In this document: piece by piece, positions 1-5,304 of the stretch
Layout of the letters: each line of letters begins with the position of its first letter
Position numbering within the stretch: the first letter of the stretch is position 1
From: Chloracidobacterium sp. UBA3360
Lineage (GTDB): Bacteria; Acidobacteriota; Blastocatellia; Pyrinomonadales; Pyrinomonadaceae
Direction: 5' to 3'
Assembly (NCBI GenBank): GCA_002360555.1
Contig: DEQS01000111.1
Coordinates: forward strand, 1-7,045
DNA length: 7,045 bases
Made by a program: the position numbers and the translations under genes
Notes under the pieces: generated by a model
Told to the model about the DNA's origin: nothing
The model's input: the letters and a program-made list of their open reading frames with translations, nothing else
Database searches by the model: none

Positions 1-224
1 GCCAGATACTGCGTCTTGTTCTCGATCTCGCCCCGCTGCGTAGTGCCGACATAGTCGTCCGCCACCAACGCCCCCGCCGCCTTTTTATCACCCTTGAGCT
101 CCGCAAACGTCCACGTCTTATCAAGCTCTATCAGCTTGGCCTCAACGCTCCCCTTTTTATATTGACCTAATGCGATCGATGAAATTCCCAGTATCAAAAC
201 AGCGGCGAAAAGGATCGGTCTCAT
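1..224 (-). CDS. Exported DUF4440/SnoaL-like (NTF2-fold) protein, N-terminal part
   Basis: Only the first 74 codons are present; the gene runs off the left edge. Reading from the ATG at 224-222, residues 1-20 form a signal peptide (MRP, then a hydrophobic run ending SIALG before Gln21). After it comes a helix with the pattern VEAKLIELDKTW, then FAELKGDKKAAGALVADDYVGTT, then a Gly-Glu-Ile turn. That order (L..LD..W, GD.....L.ADDY...T..G) is the classic start of the DUF4440/SnoaL-like NTF2 fold, a small cone-shaped domain used either as an enzyme or as a ligand-binding module. An AGGAG ribosome site lies about 11 nt upstream. The signal peptide implies export to the periplasm. Substrate and exact role cannot be told from this fragment. 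The family call is fairly secure; the function is unknown. Confidence 0.75.
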   Translation of the reverse strand, partial: MRPILFAAVLILGISSIALGQYKKGSVEAKLIELDKTWTFAELKGDKKAAGALVADDYVGTTQRGEIENKTQYL

Positions 225-264
225 ACTTATTGAATCTCCTGAGGGTAATTTACTGACAACGATA

Positions 265-294
265 TTTATATACCCAATCTGCGTAGACAAGCAA
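265..294 (-). promoter_or_regulatory. Probable sigma-70-type promoter of the DUF4440 gene
   Basis: On the minus strand, TTGCTT (294-289) and TATAAA (270-265) are separated by 18 nt. They match the -35 consensus at 4 of 6 bases and the -10 consensus at 5 of 6. They lie about 40 nt ahead of the ATG at 224, leaving room for the AGGAG site. The rest of the 225-412 spacer holds only a small GTGTG/CACAC hairpin (301-314) and the terminator of the next gene. Confidence 0.4.
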
Positions 295-322
295 TCGATG
301 GTGTGTAAGCACACGGCTGAAC

Positions 323-355
323 ACAAAAAAACCGCCCCGATATTTTGAGGCGGTT
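323..355 (-). terminator. Rho-independent terminator of the 3D-domain gene
   Basis: A 7-bp perfect stem, AACCGCC (330-336) with GGCGGTT (349-355), encloses a 12-nt loop. On the minus strand the stem is followed by an unbroken run of about eight T (331-324), so it ends transcription of the gene whose stop codon is at 413, about 58 nt upstream. In the plus direction the flank is also T-rich (361-371) but further from the stem, so plus-strand termination would be weaker. Confidence 0.85.
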
Positions 356-412
356 GATGAATTTTATTTTTGTAAGAATCGACCCGCTGTTGTGGTCGGT
401 TCTGATACGAGC

Positions 413-961
413 TTACTGTGCGGAATAGACCTGGACGGTTCTTCGTCCAAACTTTCTTGCTTCGGCACAACCGGGGACCCAGATATCGATCTTCTTACCC
501 TTAATGCCTCCGCCTGTGTCGGAAACTAAATAAGTTCCGCTCCAAGCTCCTGCGTTGACAACTACTTTCGAACCGAGCTTTAACACTCTAGGGTCGGCTG
601 CGATGATGCCGCGGCGTACGCCATGGCCCATTGCGGTGCGTCCCTGTAGGCAATATGCGGTCGCTGTAAAAGCACCGCGGCTTGCTCCTGCTCCGGCTGC
701 TGTACTCGAGCCGGTTTTCTTTACCAATTTCTTTTCGTCGTCGGTGATGATCGTTTCGTCGTCGGTACTGACTGTATTATCTAAATTATTACCAACTATA
801 TTATTGACGACTGTAGTATCAACTAAATTATTTTCGATTTGTGTAAGCGAATCATTCGCTATAATGAGGTCGTTCCCCACCGTATTGGTCTGTGCGTAGA
901 TAAATGCTACGAACAACGCCAAAACTGATAGGACGGCGCCTCCTCTAACGAGATTTTTCAT
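413..961 (-). CDS. Secreted 3D-domain protein, predicted peptidoglycan lytic enzyme
   Basis: 182 residues. Residues 1-23 are a signal peptide or N-terminal membrane anchor (hydrophobic LSVLALFVAFIYA before Gln24). Residues 25-95 are a low-complexity Asn/Asp/Thr/Val linker, then a Gly/Ala-rich hinge. Residues 97-180 are a 3D domain, named for three conserved aspartates, visible here as Asp123 (AADPRVLKLG), Asp148 (VSDTGGGIKG) and Asp159 (KKIDIWV). This fold is the catalytic double-psi beta-barrel found in MltA-type lytic transglycosylases and at the C-terminus of Rpf/YabE-like proteins. Cys104 and Cys165 could form a disulfide. The likely role is cleavage of cell-wall glycan strands outside the inner membrane. 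GGAG sits 8 nt before the ATG. A long structured leader precedes the gene and a strong terminator follows it, so it is a single-gene unit. The enzyme activity is inferred from family, not shown. Confidence 0.85.
   Translation of the reverse strand: MKNLVRGGAVLSVLALFVAFIYAQTNTVGNDLIIANDSLTQIENNLVDTTVVNNIVGNNLDNTVSTDDETIITDDEKKLVKKTGSSTAAGAGASRGAFTATAYCLQGRTAMGHGVRRGIIAADPRVLKLGSKVVVNAGAWSGTYLVSDTGGGIKGKKIDIWVPGCAEARKFGRRTVQVYSAQ
733..832. repeat. Short in-frame direct repeats in the linker of the 3D-domain gene
   Basis: TTTCGTCGTCGGT occurs twice exactly, at 733-745 and 754-766, a period of 21 nt or seven codons; it encodes the two TDDE units of the linker. Next to it an imperfect repeat is present: GACTGTATTATC then TAAATTATT (to 790), and GACTGTAGTATC then AACTAAATTATT (to 832), sharing the exact 10-mer CTAAATTATT at 781-790 and 823-832. 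All periods are multiples of three, so copy-number change would lengthen or shorten the spacer between membrane anchor and catalytic domain without breaking the frame. Confidence 0.7.
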
Positions 962-1170
962 TCTTCATTCTCCGATTATACGTACCCCGTTTAAAATAAA
1001 AATAGCGTCTGAGATTTGGGTCATCAGCCACTACGCGTTAAACGAAGACTGTTTCGGCAGATTCATTTCTACCTGTTTTCGTACCGCTTTGGCCGAAACT
1101 TGAACTAAGAATAGCATTTCGGGCAACCCTTGTCCACCCCTCCAAAAACCGCAAGCCCTTATTTTATATG
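962..1170 (-). promoter_or_regulatory. Structured 5' leader of the 3D-domain gene, candidate riboswitch/attenuator
   Basis: This noncoding stretch lies between the divergent 3D and PilZ genes. On the minus strand it holds, in order: an AT-rich TATAAA (1168-1163) that could be a -10 without a clear -35; a GC-rich stretch; an 8-bp perfect long-range stem GUUUCGGC/GCCGAAAC (1099-1092 with 1058-1051), whose loop contains an alternative 6-bp hairpin GGUAGA/UCUGCC that competes with it; then a terminator-like hairpin and U-run (annotated separately); then GGAG and the ATG. Competing stems ahead of a terminator are the usual design of a riboswitch or attenuator. Cell-wall hydrolase genes are known targets of the c-di-AMP (ydaO/yuaA) riboswitch, and short stretches here (CGGUACG, UGAAUC, CCGAAAC) faintly resemble it. 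The canonical aptamer could not be aligned end to end, so the class is open. Confidence 0.4.
993..1036 (-). terminator. Candidate regulatory (leader) terminator of the 3D-domain gene
   Basis: On the minus strand GCGU (1036-1033) and CUGA (1027-1024) pair with UCAG (1012-1009) and ACGC (1008-1005). This gives an 8-bp stem with a 5-nt bulge on one side, followed directly by UAUUUUUAUUUU (1004-993). It sits inside the leader, about 30 nt before the ribosome site, so it would stop transcription before the coding region unless the upstream RNA folds to capture its 5' arm. The bulge makes it weaker than the terminator at 323-355, which suits a conditional role. Confidence 0.45.
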
Positions 1171-1221
1171 CAATTGCTGAATTTTAAGGGACTTACGCGT
1201 GTCATTTTTTTTTGATTTTGA

Positions 1222-1251
1222 TAGACTTCTGTTGCAGAATTCGCGTATATT
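1222..1251 (+). promoter_or_regulatory. Possible promoter of the PilZ gene
   Basis: TAGACT (1222-1227) and TATATT (1246-1251) are spaced by 18 nt, with 4 of 6 matches to the -35 and 5 of 6 to the -10. A start near 1258 would give a leader of about 30 nt containing the strong ribosome site AGGGGAG (1277-1283), 6 nt before the ATG. Only moderate agreement with consensus, so tentative. Confidence 0.3.
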
Positions 1252-1289
1252 TCGGTGCGGACAGAGGCTAATTTTTAGGGGAGATCATT

Positions 1290-1655
1290 ATGAACGAAAG
1301 ACGCGGCGGCGGGCGACATGTTATCTCATTTCCGATCCGTGTCCGTTGGAAAGATGAGAACGGCAAAGAGATGATCCAAGAGGGCCTCACCGAAAACGTC
1401 GGGCCGCATGGCACGCTCATTTACCTGCCGCGTCATCTGCCGCTAGTCGGCGGAAAAGTTCACCTCACCGTTACCGAAAAGCCTGACGACGAGGTCACCG
1501 TTACTGCCGAGGTCATCCGTCTGGAACGCAACGCGGCGCACCCGCAGGCGGCACTCATGCTGACAGAGAACCTTCGTGAATGGAAGAAGAAAGTTTTTGA
1601 ATACGCCGGAGCCGTCATCGCCGCACAGGAACCCGAGCCGCTGGATGACTGGTAG
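1290..1655 (+). CDS. PilZ domain protein, probable cyclic di-GMP receptor
   Basis: 121 residues, about the length of a single PilZ domain, with no signal peptide or membrane segment, so cytoplasmic. The N-terminus carries the switch motif RxxxR as Arg5-Gly-Gly-Gly-Arg9. About 26 residues later comes Asn36-Val-Gly38-Pro-His-Gly41, which fits the second PilZ signature (D/N)xSxxG except that the serine is glycine. Beta-strands follow (GKVHLTVTE, EVTVTAEVIRLER), then a C-terminal helix (LREWKKKVFEYAGAVIAAQ). Members of this family bind the second messenger c-di-GMP and pass the signal to motility, polysaccharide or gene-control partners by contact. The Ser-to-Gly change may alter affinity, but both arginines are kept. 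The start is set by AGGGGAG at 6 nt. No neighbour suggests which partner it controls. Confidence 0.75.
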   Translation: MNERRGGGRHVISFPIRVRWKDENGKEMIQEGLTENVGPHGTLIYLPRHLPLVGGKVHLTVTEKPDDEVTVTAEVIRLERNAAHPQAALMLTENLREWKKKVFEYAGAVIAAQEPEPLDDW

Positions 1656-1663
1656 ATCAGTAA

Positions 1664-1728
1664 GCAGCAGGCAGAAGGCAGTCGCTGCCGCATTCTTTAA
1701 CTGCCTAGTGCTCCTGCCTACTGCCTAC
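1664..1728. repeat. GGCAG-type heptamer repeats in inverted arrangement
   Basis: The spacer between the PilZ and dehydrogenase genes holds short copies of a heptamer, AGGCAGN. Two lie on the plus strand (about 1669-1682) and three on the minus strand, read as ACTGCCT, CTGCCTA and CTGCCTAC (1700-1728). AGGCAGT (1676-1682) pairs perfectly with ACTGCCT (1700-1706) around a 17-nt loop, so the RNA can form a hairpin with further imperfect pairing outside. No T-run follows, so it does not look like an intrinsic terminator. It resembles the short tandem heptamer repeats dispersed through some bacterial genomes. Confidence 0.55.
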
Positions 1729-1743
1729 GATACTTAAAACAGA

Positions 1744-2889
1744 ATGAAGATACTAGTACTTGGTGCCGGACGTATGGGACACGGCGCCGTTTTTGATCTT
1801 ATCCACAATTCGCCCGGCGTAGAGCGGGTGACGGTCGCCGATTTTGACGTAAAAAAGGCCGATGCAGTTGCCGAGGCTGTTGGCACTTCGCGTGTCGACG
1901 CTCATCACGTTGATGCGGCAAATATCTCGGATGTCGCTGATCTGATGCGTGGACACGACTCCGTCATCTCGTGCGTCAACTATTGGTACAATGTCGCCCT
2001 CTCAAAAGCCGCGATCGAAACCGGCGCAAATTTCTGCGACCTCGGCGGCAACAATTATATCGTCGATGAGCAACTCGCTCTCGACGCAGATGCGAAAGCA
2101 GCCGGCGTCAACATCATTCCGGACTGCGGTCTCGCACCGGGAATGGTCTCAGTGCTTGCCATGCACGGAGTTGCAAAGTTCGATGCGGTCGATGAGATAC
2201 ACATCCGAGTCGGCGGCTTGCCGCAAGACCCGCAGCCGCCGCTGAATTATCAGCTTGTCTTCTCGGTCGAAGGGCTGATAAACGAATACATCGAGGTTGC
2301 CCGTGTTATCCGTGACGGCAAGATCACAGAAGTGCCCTCAATGACCGAGATCGAGCAATTGTCGTTTGAAGGCTTTCCTCCGCTTGAGGCCTTTCAAACA
2401 TCCGGCGGCACATCCACCCTGCCCGACACTTTTCTCGGCAAGGTCAACGAGCTCGATTACAAGACCATCCGCTACGCCGGCCATTGTGACAAGTTCAAAA
2501 CGATGATCGATCTTGGGCTTTGTTCGAGCGATGAGATGCTCGTCGATTTTCAAAAGGTAACGCCGCGAAAGGTCTTTGGCGATCTGCTGCAAAAACATTT
2601 ACCGGCGGACGGGCCGGACTATGTGCTTGTGCGGCTGGATTTTGTAGGCCAAAAGGACGGTGCAACGAAAAAACTCCGTTACGACGTAGTCGATAAACAA
2701 GACGAAGCAACCGGTATGAGTGCGATGATGAGGACGACTGCGTTCCCGGCATCGATCATCGCCCAGATGATGGCAAGCGGCGATGTCATGACGCGTGGTG
2801 CGACGCCACAGGAAAGAGCGATCGACCCGGATAAGTTTGTCGCGGAGCTCGAGCGACGGAAGATCAACATTCACGAATCAACCATGTGA
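1744..2889 (+). CDS. Saccharopine dehydrogenase-family NAD(P)-dependent oxidoreductase
   Basis: 381 residues. The N-terminus is a Rossmann nucleotide-binding fold with GxGxxG as Gly7-Ala-Gly9-Arg-Met-Gly12, followed by an acidic residue after strand 2 (VADFD, about 33-37). Further family marks are the VISCVNYWYNVALSKAAIETGANFCDLGG-like segment around residues 75-100 and the catalytic-domain signature DCGLAPGM near residue 130. The length and DCGLAPG motif match the bacterial saccharopine dehydrogenase-like group that includes lysine 6-dehydrogenase, which acts on amino-acid amines and imines. Which substrate this one uses cannot be read from the sequence; saccharopine, lysine and related carboxyamines are all possible. 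It is cytoplasmic. The ATG has no good ribosome site (the preceding bases are ACTTAAAACAGA), so translation may be weak. An AraC-type regulator follows after 10 bp, probably in the same transcript. Confidence 0.8.
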   Translation: MKILVLGAGRMGHGAVFDLIHNSPGVERVTVADFDVKKADAVAEAVGTSRVDAHHVDAANISDVADLMRGHDSVISCVNYWYNVALSKAAIETGANFCDLGGNNYIVDEQLALDADAKAAGVNIIPDCGLAPGMVSVLAMHGVAKFDAVDEIHIRVGGLPQDPQPPLNYQLVFSVEGLINEYIEVARVIRDGKITEVPSMTEIEQLSFEGFPPLEAFQTSGGTSTLPDTFLGKVNELDYKTIRYAGHCDKFKTMIDLGLCSSDEMLVDFQKVTPRKVFGDLLQKHLPADGPDYVLVRLDFVGQKDGATKKLRYDVVDKQDEATGMSAMMRTTAFPASIIAQMMASGDVMTRGATPQERAIDPDKFVAELERRKINIHESTM

Positions 2890-2899
2890 GAGTGTCCGT

Positions 2900-3694
2900 A
2901 TGGAAAAGGCGCAAATGATTTACCGTGAGGCCGCCCCGTCCGACGACCTTGAGCCATATATCTTGAGCTTTTGGGAATTATCGGTTCCGGCGGACAACCT
3001 CGAATACGAGATCTTTCCCGATGGCTGCTCCTCGCTATTCTACCTTCACAACATTGCTCGTCGCTTAACCGTCGTTGGTGTCAGCGGTTTGCAGCTCGAA
3101 ACTATAAAACGGCCCATTTTTGCCGGAGACGTTTTCTGGGGAATGCGATTGTCCCCGGCCGCGTGTTCAGCCATCCTCCGCGACGATCCGGCTAACCTCC
3201 TACGTATCCTGGAGCCAAAAACACCGGCAGAGCTTCCGCACCTGGCCGACGGTTTAACAGATCATCTGGCCGCCGCCAAAACTTTTGAGCAGGCTGTGGC
3301 TATTTACGAAACACGGATGCGAAAACTCATCGCCGAAGGTTGTTTATGCGATCCGGTAGTTGCTGAAGCGGTTCGATCAATGGCAGTCGCCCCCGGCCAG
3401 GTGCGTGTCGAGCAGCTCGCCGAAACGCTTGGGCTTAGTACGCGTCAATTTCAACGCCGGTTCAGAGCGAGCTCGGGCCTCACGCCAAAGCAATTTCTGC
3501 GGACCCAACGCATCAGGGCGACCGCCGTAAACCTTGTCAAAAACCGTGATCAAAAATGGGCGGAGCGGGCGGCCGAGCTTGGTTTTGCCGATCAGGCTCA
3601 CATGACACACGAATTTGTCTCGATCACCAATCGCTCGCCAAAGTCATTTGCCGAGAGCCTCAGCGATATCAGCCACGGCGAACTCGTAAAATGA
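2900..3694 (+). CDS. AraC-family regulator with DUF6597-like N-terminal domain
   Basis: 264 residues from this ATG. The N-terminal half (about 6-110) has the pattern YREAAPSDDLEPYI, FWEL, then IFPDGCSSLFYLH and a WGMRLSPAACSAIL segment, typical of the DUF6597 ligand-sensing-type domain fused to AraC regulators. The C-terminal 100 residues are a double helix-turn-helix DNA-binding domain: helix pair one near 168-190 (VEQLAETLGLSTRQFQRRF), linker with GLTPKQFLRTQRI, and helix pair two near 220-250 (AERAAELGFADQAHMTHEF), ending in the RSPKSF signature. It is a cytoplasmic transcription factor. Reading frame is open further upstream inside the dehydrogenase gene, but that part is not family-like. 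A weak GAGAG lies 7 nt before 2900. An ATG at 2915 (MIYREAAP) with AAGG ahead is an equally good start and matches where relatives usually begin. Target and ligand unknown; the dehydrogenase operon is the obvious candidate. Confidence 0.8.
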   Translation: MEKAQMIYREAAPSDDLEPYILSFWELSVPADNLEYEIFPDGCSSLFYLHNIARRLTVVGVSGLQLETIKRPIFAGDVFWGMRLSPAACSAILRDDPANLLRILEPKTPAELPHLADGLTDHLAAAKTFEQAVAIYETRMRKLIAEGCLCDPVVAEAVRSMAVAPGQVRVEQLAETLGLSTRQFQRRFRASSGLTPKQFLRTQRIRATAVNLVKNRDQKWAERAAELGFADQAHMTHEFVSITNRSPKSFAESLSDISHGELVK

Positions 3695-3775
3695 TCACGC
3701 GATGTCGCGAATCTACAAGACAGGCCATCCTATAAACGCAATAATTGGGCTTGAACAAAAGTTCGAGGAGCAATA

Positions 3776-4300
3776 ATGATGAAATTTACTATCTTTTTTA
3801 TGTTGATCACGGTGTTTTTGGGCCTTACCGCAATGGCTCAGGAACCAAATACCGCCGAGGCAAAAAGGGCCGAGATGAAAAAGCTTGAGAAAATGATCGG
3901 GCAGTGGAAAGGTTCTGGTTGGATACAACAAGGGCCAAAGCGCGAGACTTTCACCGGCACTGAGAACGTCCAGAAAAAGCTTGATGGTTTGGCCTTGCTG
4001 ATCGAAGGGAAATTTGTCGACCCGCAGGGCAAGGTCGTCCACGAAACTTTGGCCGCGATGTCGTACGACGACAAAGCCGCCATTTACCGAATGCGCACCT
4101 ATCTTATTAGCGGACTCAGCGGCGAATATGATCTTAAAATTGCCGGCGATGGATATGAATGGGGATTTCAAACGCCCGGCGGAACGATCAAATACCTCAT
4201 TCAAATAACTCCGACAAACTGGACTGAGAGCGGCGAATTTTCGCGTGACGGAAAATCATGGATGAAGTTTTTTGAAATGAAACTCGATCGCGTCAAATAA
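3776..4300 (+). CDS. Exported DUF1579 family protein
   Basis: 174 residues. Residues 1-21 are a signal peptide (hydrophobic FFMLITVFLGLTAMA before Gln22). The mature part opens with a helix carrying EMKKLEKMIGQWKGSGW, the hallmark of DUF1579, in which a Leu/Met-x-Gly-x-Trp turn starts a lipocalin-like beta-barrel. It continues with strands such as ALLIEGKF, AAMSYDDKAAIYRMRTYL and DGYEWGFQTPGGTIKYLI, and ends TESGEFSRDGKSWMKFFEM. The biochemical function of the family is not established; a small-ligand-binding barrel in the periplasm is an inference from fold. Two ATGs stand in tandem (3776 and 3779); GAGGAG at 3765-3770 is 5 nt from the first and 8 nt from the second, so the second may be the real start. 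It stands 81 bp after the AraC gene and converges on the sigma factor across a shared terminator. Confidence 0.8.
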   Translation: MMKFTIFFMLITVFLGLTAMAQEPNTAEAKRAEMKKLEKMIGQWKGSGWIQQGPKRETFTGTENVQKKLDGLALLIEGKFVDPQGKVVHETLAAMSYDDKAAIYRMRTYLISGLSGEYDLKIAGDGYEWGFQTPGGTIKYLIQITPTNWTESGEFSRDGKSWMKFFEMKLDRVK

Positions 4301-4301
4301 C

Positions 4302-4330
4302 AAAAAGGCTTCTCATTTCTGAGAAGCCTT
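4302..4330. terminator. Shared terminator between convergent DUF1579 and sigma-factor genes
   Basis: A perfect 11-bp stem, AAGGCTTCTCA (4305-4315) with TGAGAAGCCTT (4320-4330), encloses a TTTC tetraloop. On the minus strand the stem runs into TTTTT (4306-4302), a good terminator for the sigma-factor gene ending at 4354. In the plus direction the bases after the stem are A/T-rich but not a clean T-run, so it ends the DUF1579 transcript less sharply. Its position 5 nt after the DUF1579 stop and 23 nt before the sigma-factor stop supports bidirectional use. Confidence 0.85.
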
Positions 4331-4353
4331 AGTAAATATAATTCCTAAATTAT

Positions 4354-5025
4354 TTATGCGTTCAGTCCGACGAGCCTCGGGTTTGCTTTCTTTTTCAAAA
4401 GCTTTTGTAGCTTGAGACGAGCCTTGTGCAGCTGCGATTTTGATGTGCCGACCGAGCAGCCAAGGATACGGGCTACCTCTTCGTGCTCAAAACCCTCGAC
4501 ATCGTGCAGAACGAATACGTTTTTATAACCCGTCGGAAGTTGCTCGATCGCGTTGTCGATAGCGATCTTGTCGACGATCTGCATCTTCATCGGGTTGCTG
4601 GTTCCCGACACGATCTGATCCGGAGTTTCGCCTTCCTCAGTAGTTTTTTCAAACTTCACCGTTCGCTTGCGAAAGTGCATCAGGACTTGGTTGACCGTCA
4701 TACGGTGCAGCCACGTCGTGAAAGCCGAATCGCCGCGAAAGCTGCCGATCTTGCGATAAAGCTGGATAAACACATCCTGCGTCAGATCCTCAGCCTCAGA
4801 TGTATTTTGCAACATCCTTAGACAGACCGAGTAAACCCGGCGGTGATGGCGTCTGTATAGCTCCTCGAAAGCAGCCATGTCGCCGCCCGTCGCCGTCCTG
4901 GCCAATTCGAGATCGGCCACCTTGGTAATGTCTTCAAAAGTTCTTGCCACTGCGAAGCTGACTTCGTCTGCTTCGATACCTTGTTCGCTATGAAAAACCG
5001 GAAAATTTAATGTTTCAGTTGTCAT
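4354..5025 (-). CDS. ECF-type (RpoE-like) RNA polymerase sigma factor
   Basis: 223 residues from the ATG at 5025-5023. Residues 1-45 are an extension without a clear domain. Residues about 49-122 are sigma region 2: MAAFEELYRRHHRRVYSVCLR, the core-binding EDLTQDVFIQLY (79-90), and the -10-recognition stretch STFTTWLHRMTVNQVLMHF-like segment (100-118). After a 35-residue acidic linker, residues 157-211 are sigma region 4, with LPTGYKNVFVLHDVEGFEHEE and the -35-binding helix CSVGTSKSQLHKARLKL. Regions 1 and 3 are absent, as expected for the extracytoplasmic-function group, which redirects RNA polymerase to a stress or envelope regulon. The frame is open back to 5205, but only this ATG has a strong ribosome site and the upstream residues are not sigma-like. 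No zinc-binding anti-sigma gene is next to it. The -35/-10 set it reads is unknown. Confidence 0.9.
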   Translation of the reverse strand: MTTETLNFPVFHSEQGIEADEVSFAVARTFEDITKVADLELARTATGGDMAAFEELYRRHHRRVYSVCLRMLQNTSEAEDLTQDVFIQLYRKIGSFRGDSAFTTWLHRMTVNQVLMHFRKRTVKFEKTTEEGETPDQIVSGTSNPMKMQIVDKIAIDNAIEQLPTGYKNVFVLHDVEGFEHEEVARILGCSVGTSKSQLHKARLKLQKLLKKKANPRLVGLNA

Positions 5026-5033
5026 TGTCTTTT

Positions 5034-5040
5034 CCCCCCT
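5034..5040 (-). promoter_or_regulatory. Ribosome binding site that fixes the sigma-factor start
   Basis: AGGGGGG on the minus strand lies 8 nt before the ATG at 5025. It selects this codon over the upstream in-frame ATG at 5205, which would add 60 residues unlike any sigma factor. Confidence 0.75.
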
Positions 5041-5076
5041 CGGGCATATACCTTTCAATTGCCGTGCCAAAACACT

Positions 5077-5254
5077 AAGAGCAATGTAATTACTGCTCTT
5101 TACACGCTTAGAACGGCTTTTCGTTCGATTTTTGCAGGCATACATTTGTTTTCGCGATTCATCCAAAAATAGATTCGCCAACGCAATAGTGCGCCGCCGC
5201 ACCAATTACTACACGTTTTGGTGTAGTTGAAATTCGCGTGGTCGATAACGCGAA
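5077..5254. promoter_or_regulatory. Divergent promoter region with three perfect inverted repeats
   Basis: The 279-bp spacer (5026-5304) between the sigma factor and the membrane protein contains three dyads. AAGAGCA (5077-5083) faces TGCTCTT (5094-5100) across 10 nt; ACTACAC (5208-5214) faces GTGTAGT (5221-5227) across 6 nt; TTCGCGT (5233-5239) faces ACGCGAA (5248-5254) across 8 nt. The third lies 6 nt upstream of TAGAAT (5261-5266), a possible -10 for the plus-strand gene with no convincing -35. None is followed by a T-run, so they look more like operator sites or mRNA hairpins than terminators. The arms differ in sequence, so one regulator binding all three is not implied. Confidence 0.45.
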
Positions 5255-5304
5255 AAATGCTAGAATTTACATTCCGTTTGGCGCCGGTTGAGGAGTGGGT
5301 GTAG

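Noticed and set aside
1032..1200. TACGCGT occurring twice (1032-1038 and 1194-1200)
   Set aside because: Only 7 bp containing a self-palindromic ACGCGT; chance is likely and no other context supports a binding site.
2795..2899. 35-codon upstream extension of the AraC gene inside the dehydrogenase gene
   Set aside because: It is Arg/Ser-rich out-of-frame reading of the dehydrogenase C-terminus, and the family match begins only after 2900.
3698..3709. CGCGATGTCGCG dyad just after the AraC gene
   Set aside because: 5-bp arms with a 2-nt gap and no T-run; too short to call a terminator or operator.
3713..4204. 163-codon open frame antisense to the DUF1579 gene
   Set aside because: The plus strand has a signal peptide, DUF1579 hallmark and strong ribosome site; the minus frame has none of these.
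5026..5205. 60-codon N-terminal extension of the sigma factor
   Set aside because: It is basic, non-sigma-like sequence with no ribosome site and would translate through the inverted repeat at 5077-5100; the ATG at 5025 has AGGGGGG at 8 nt.
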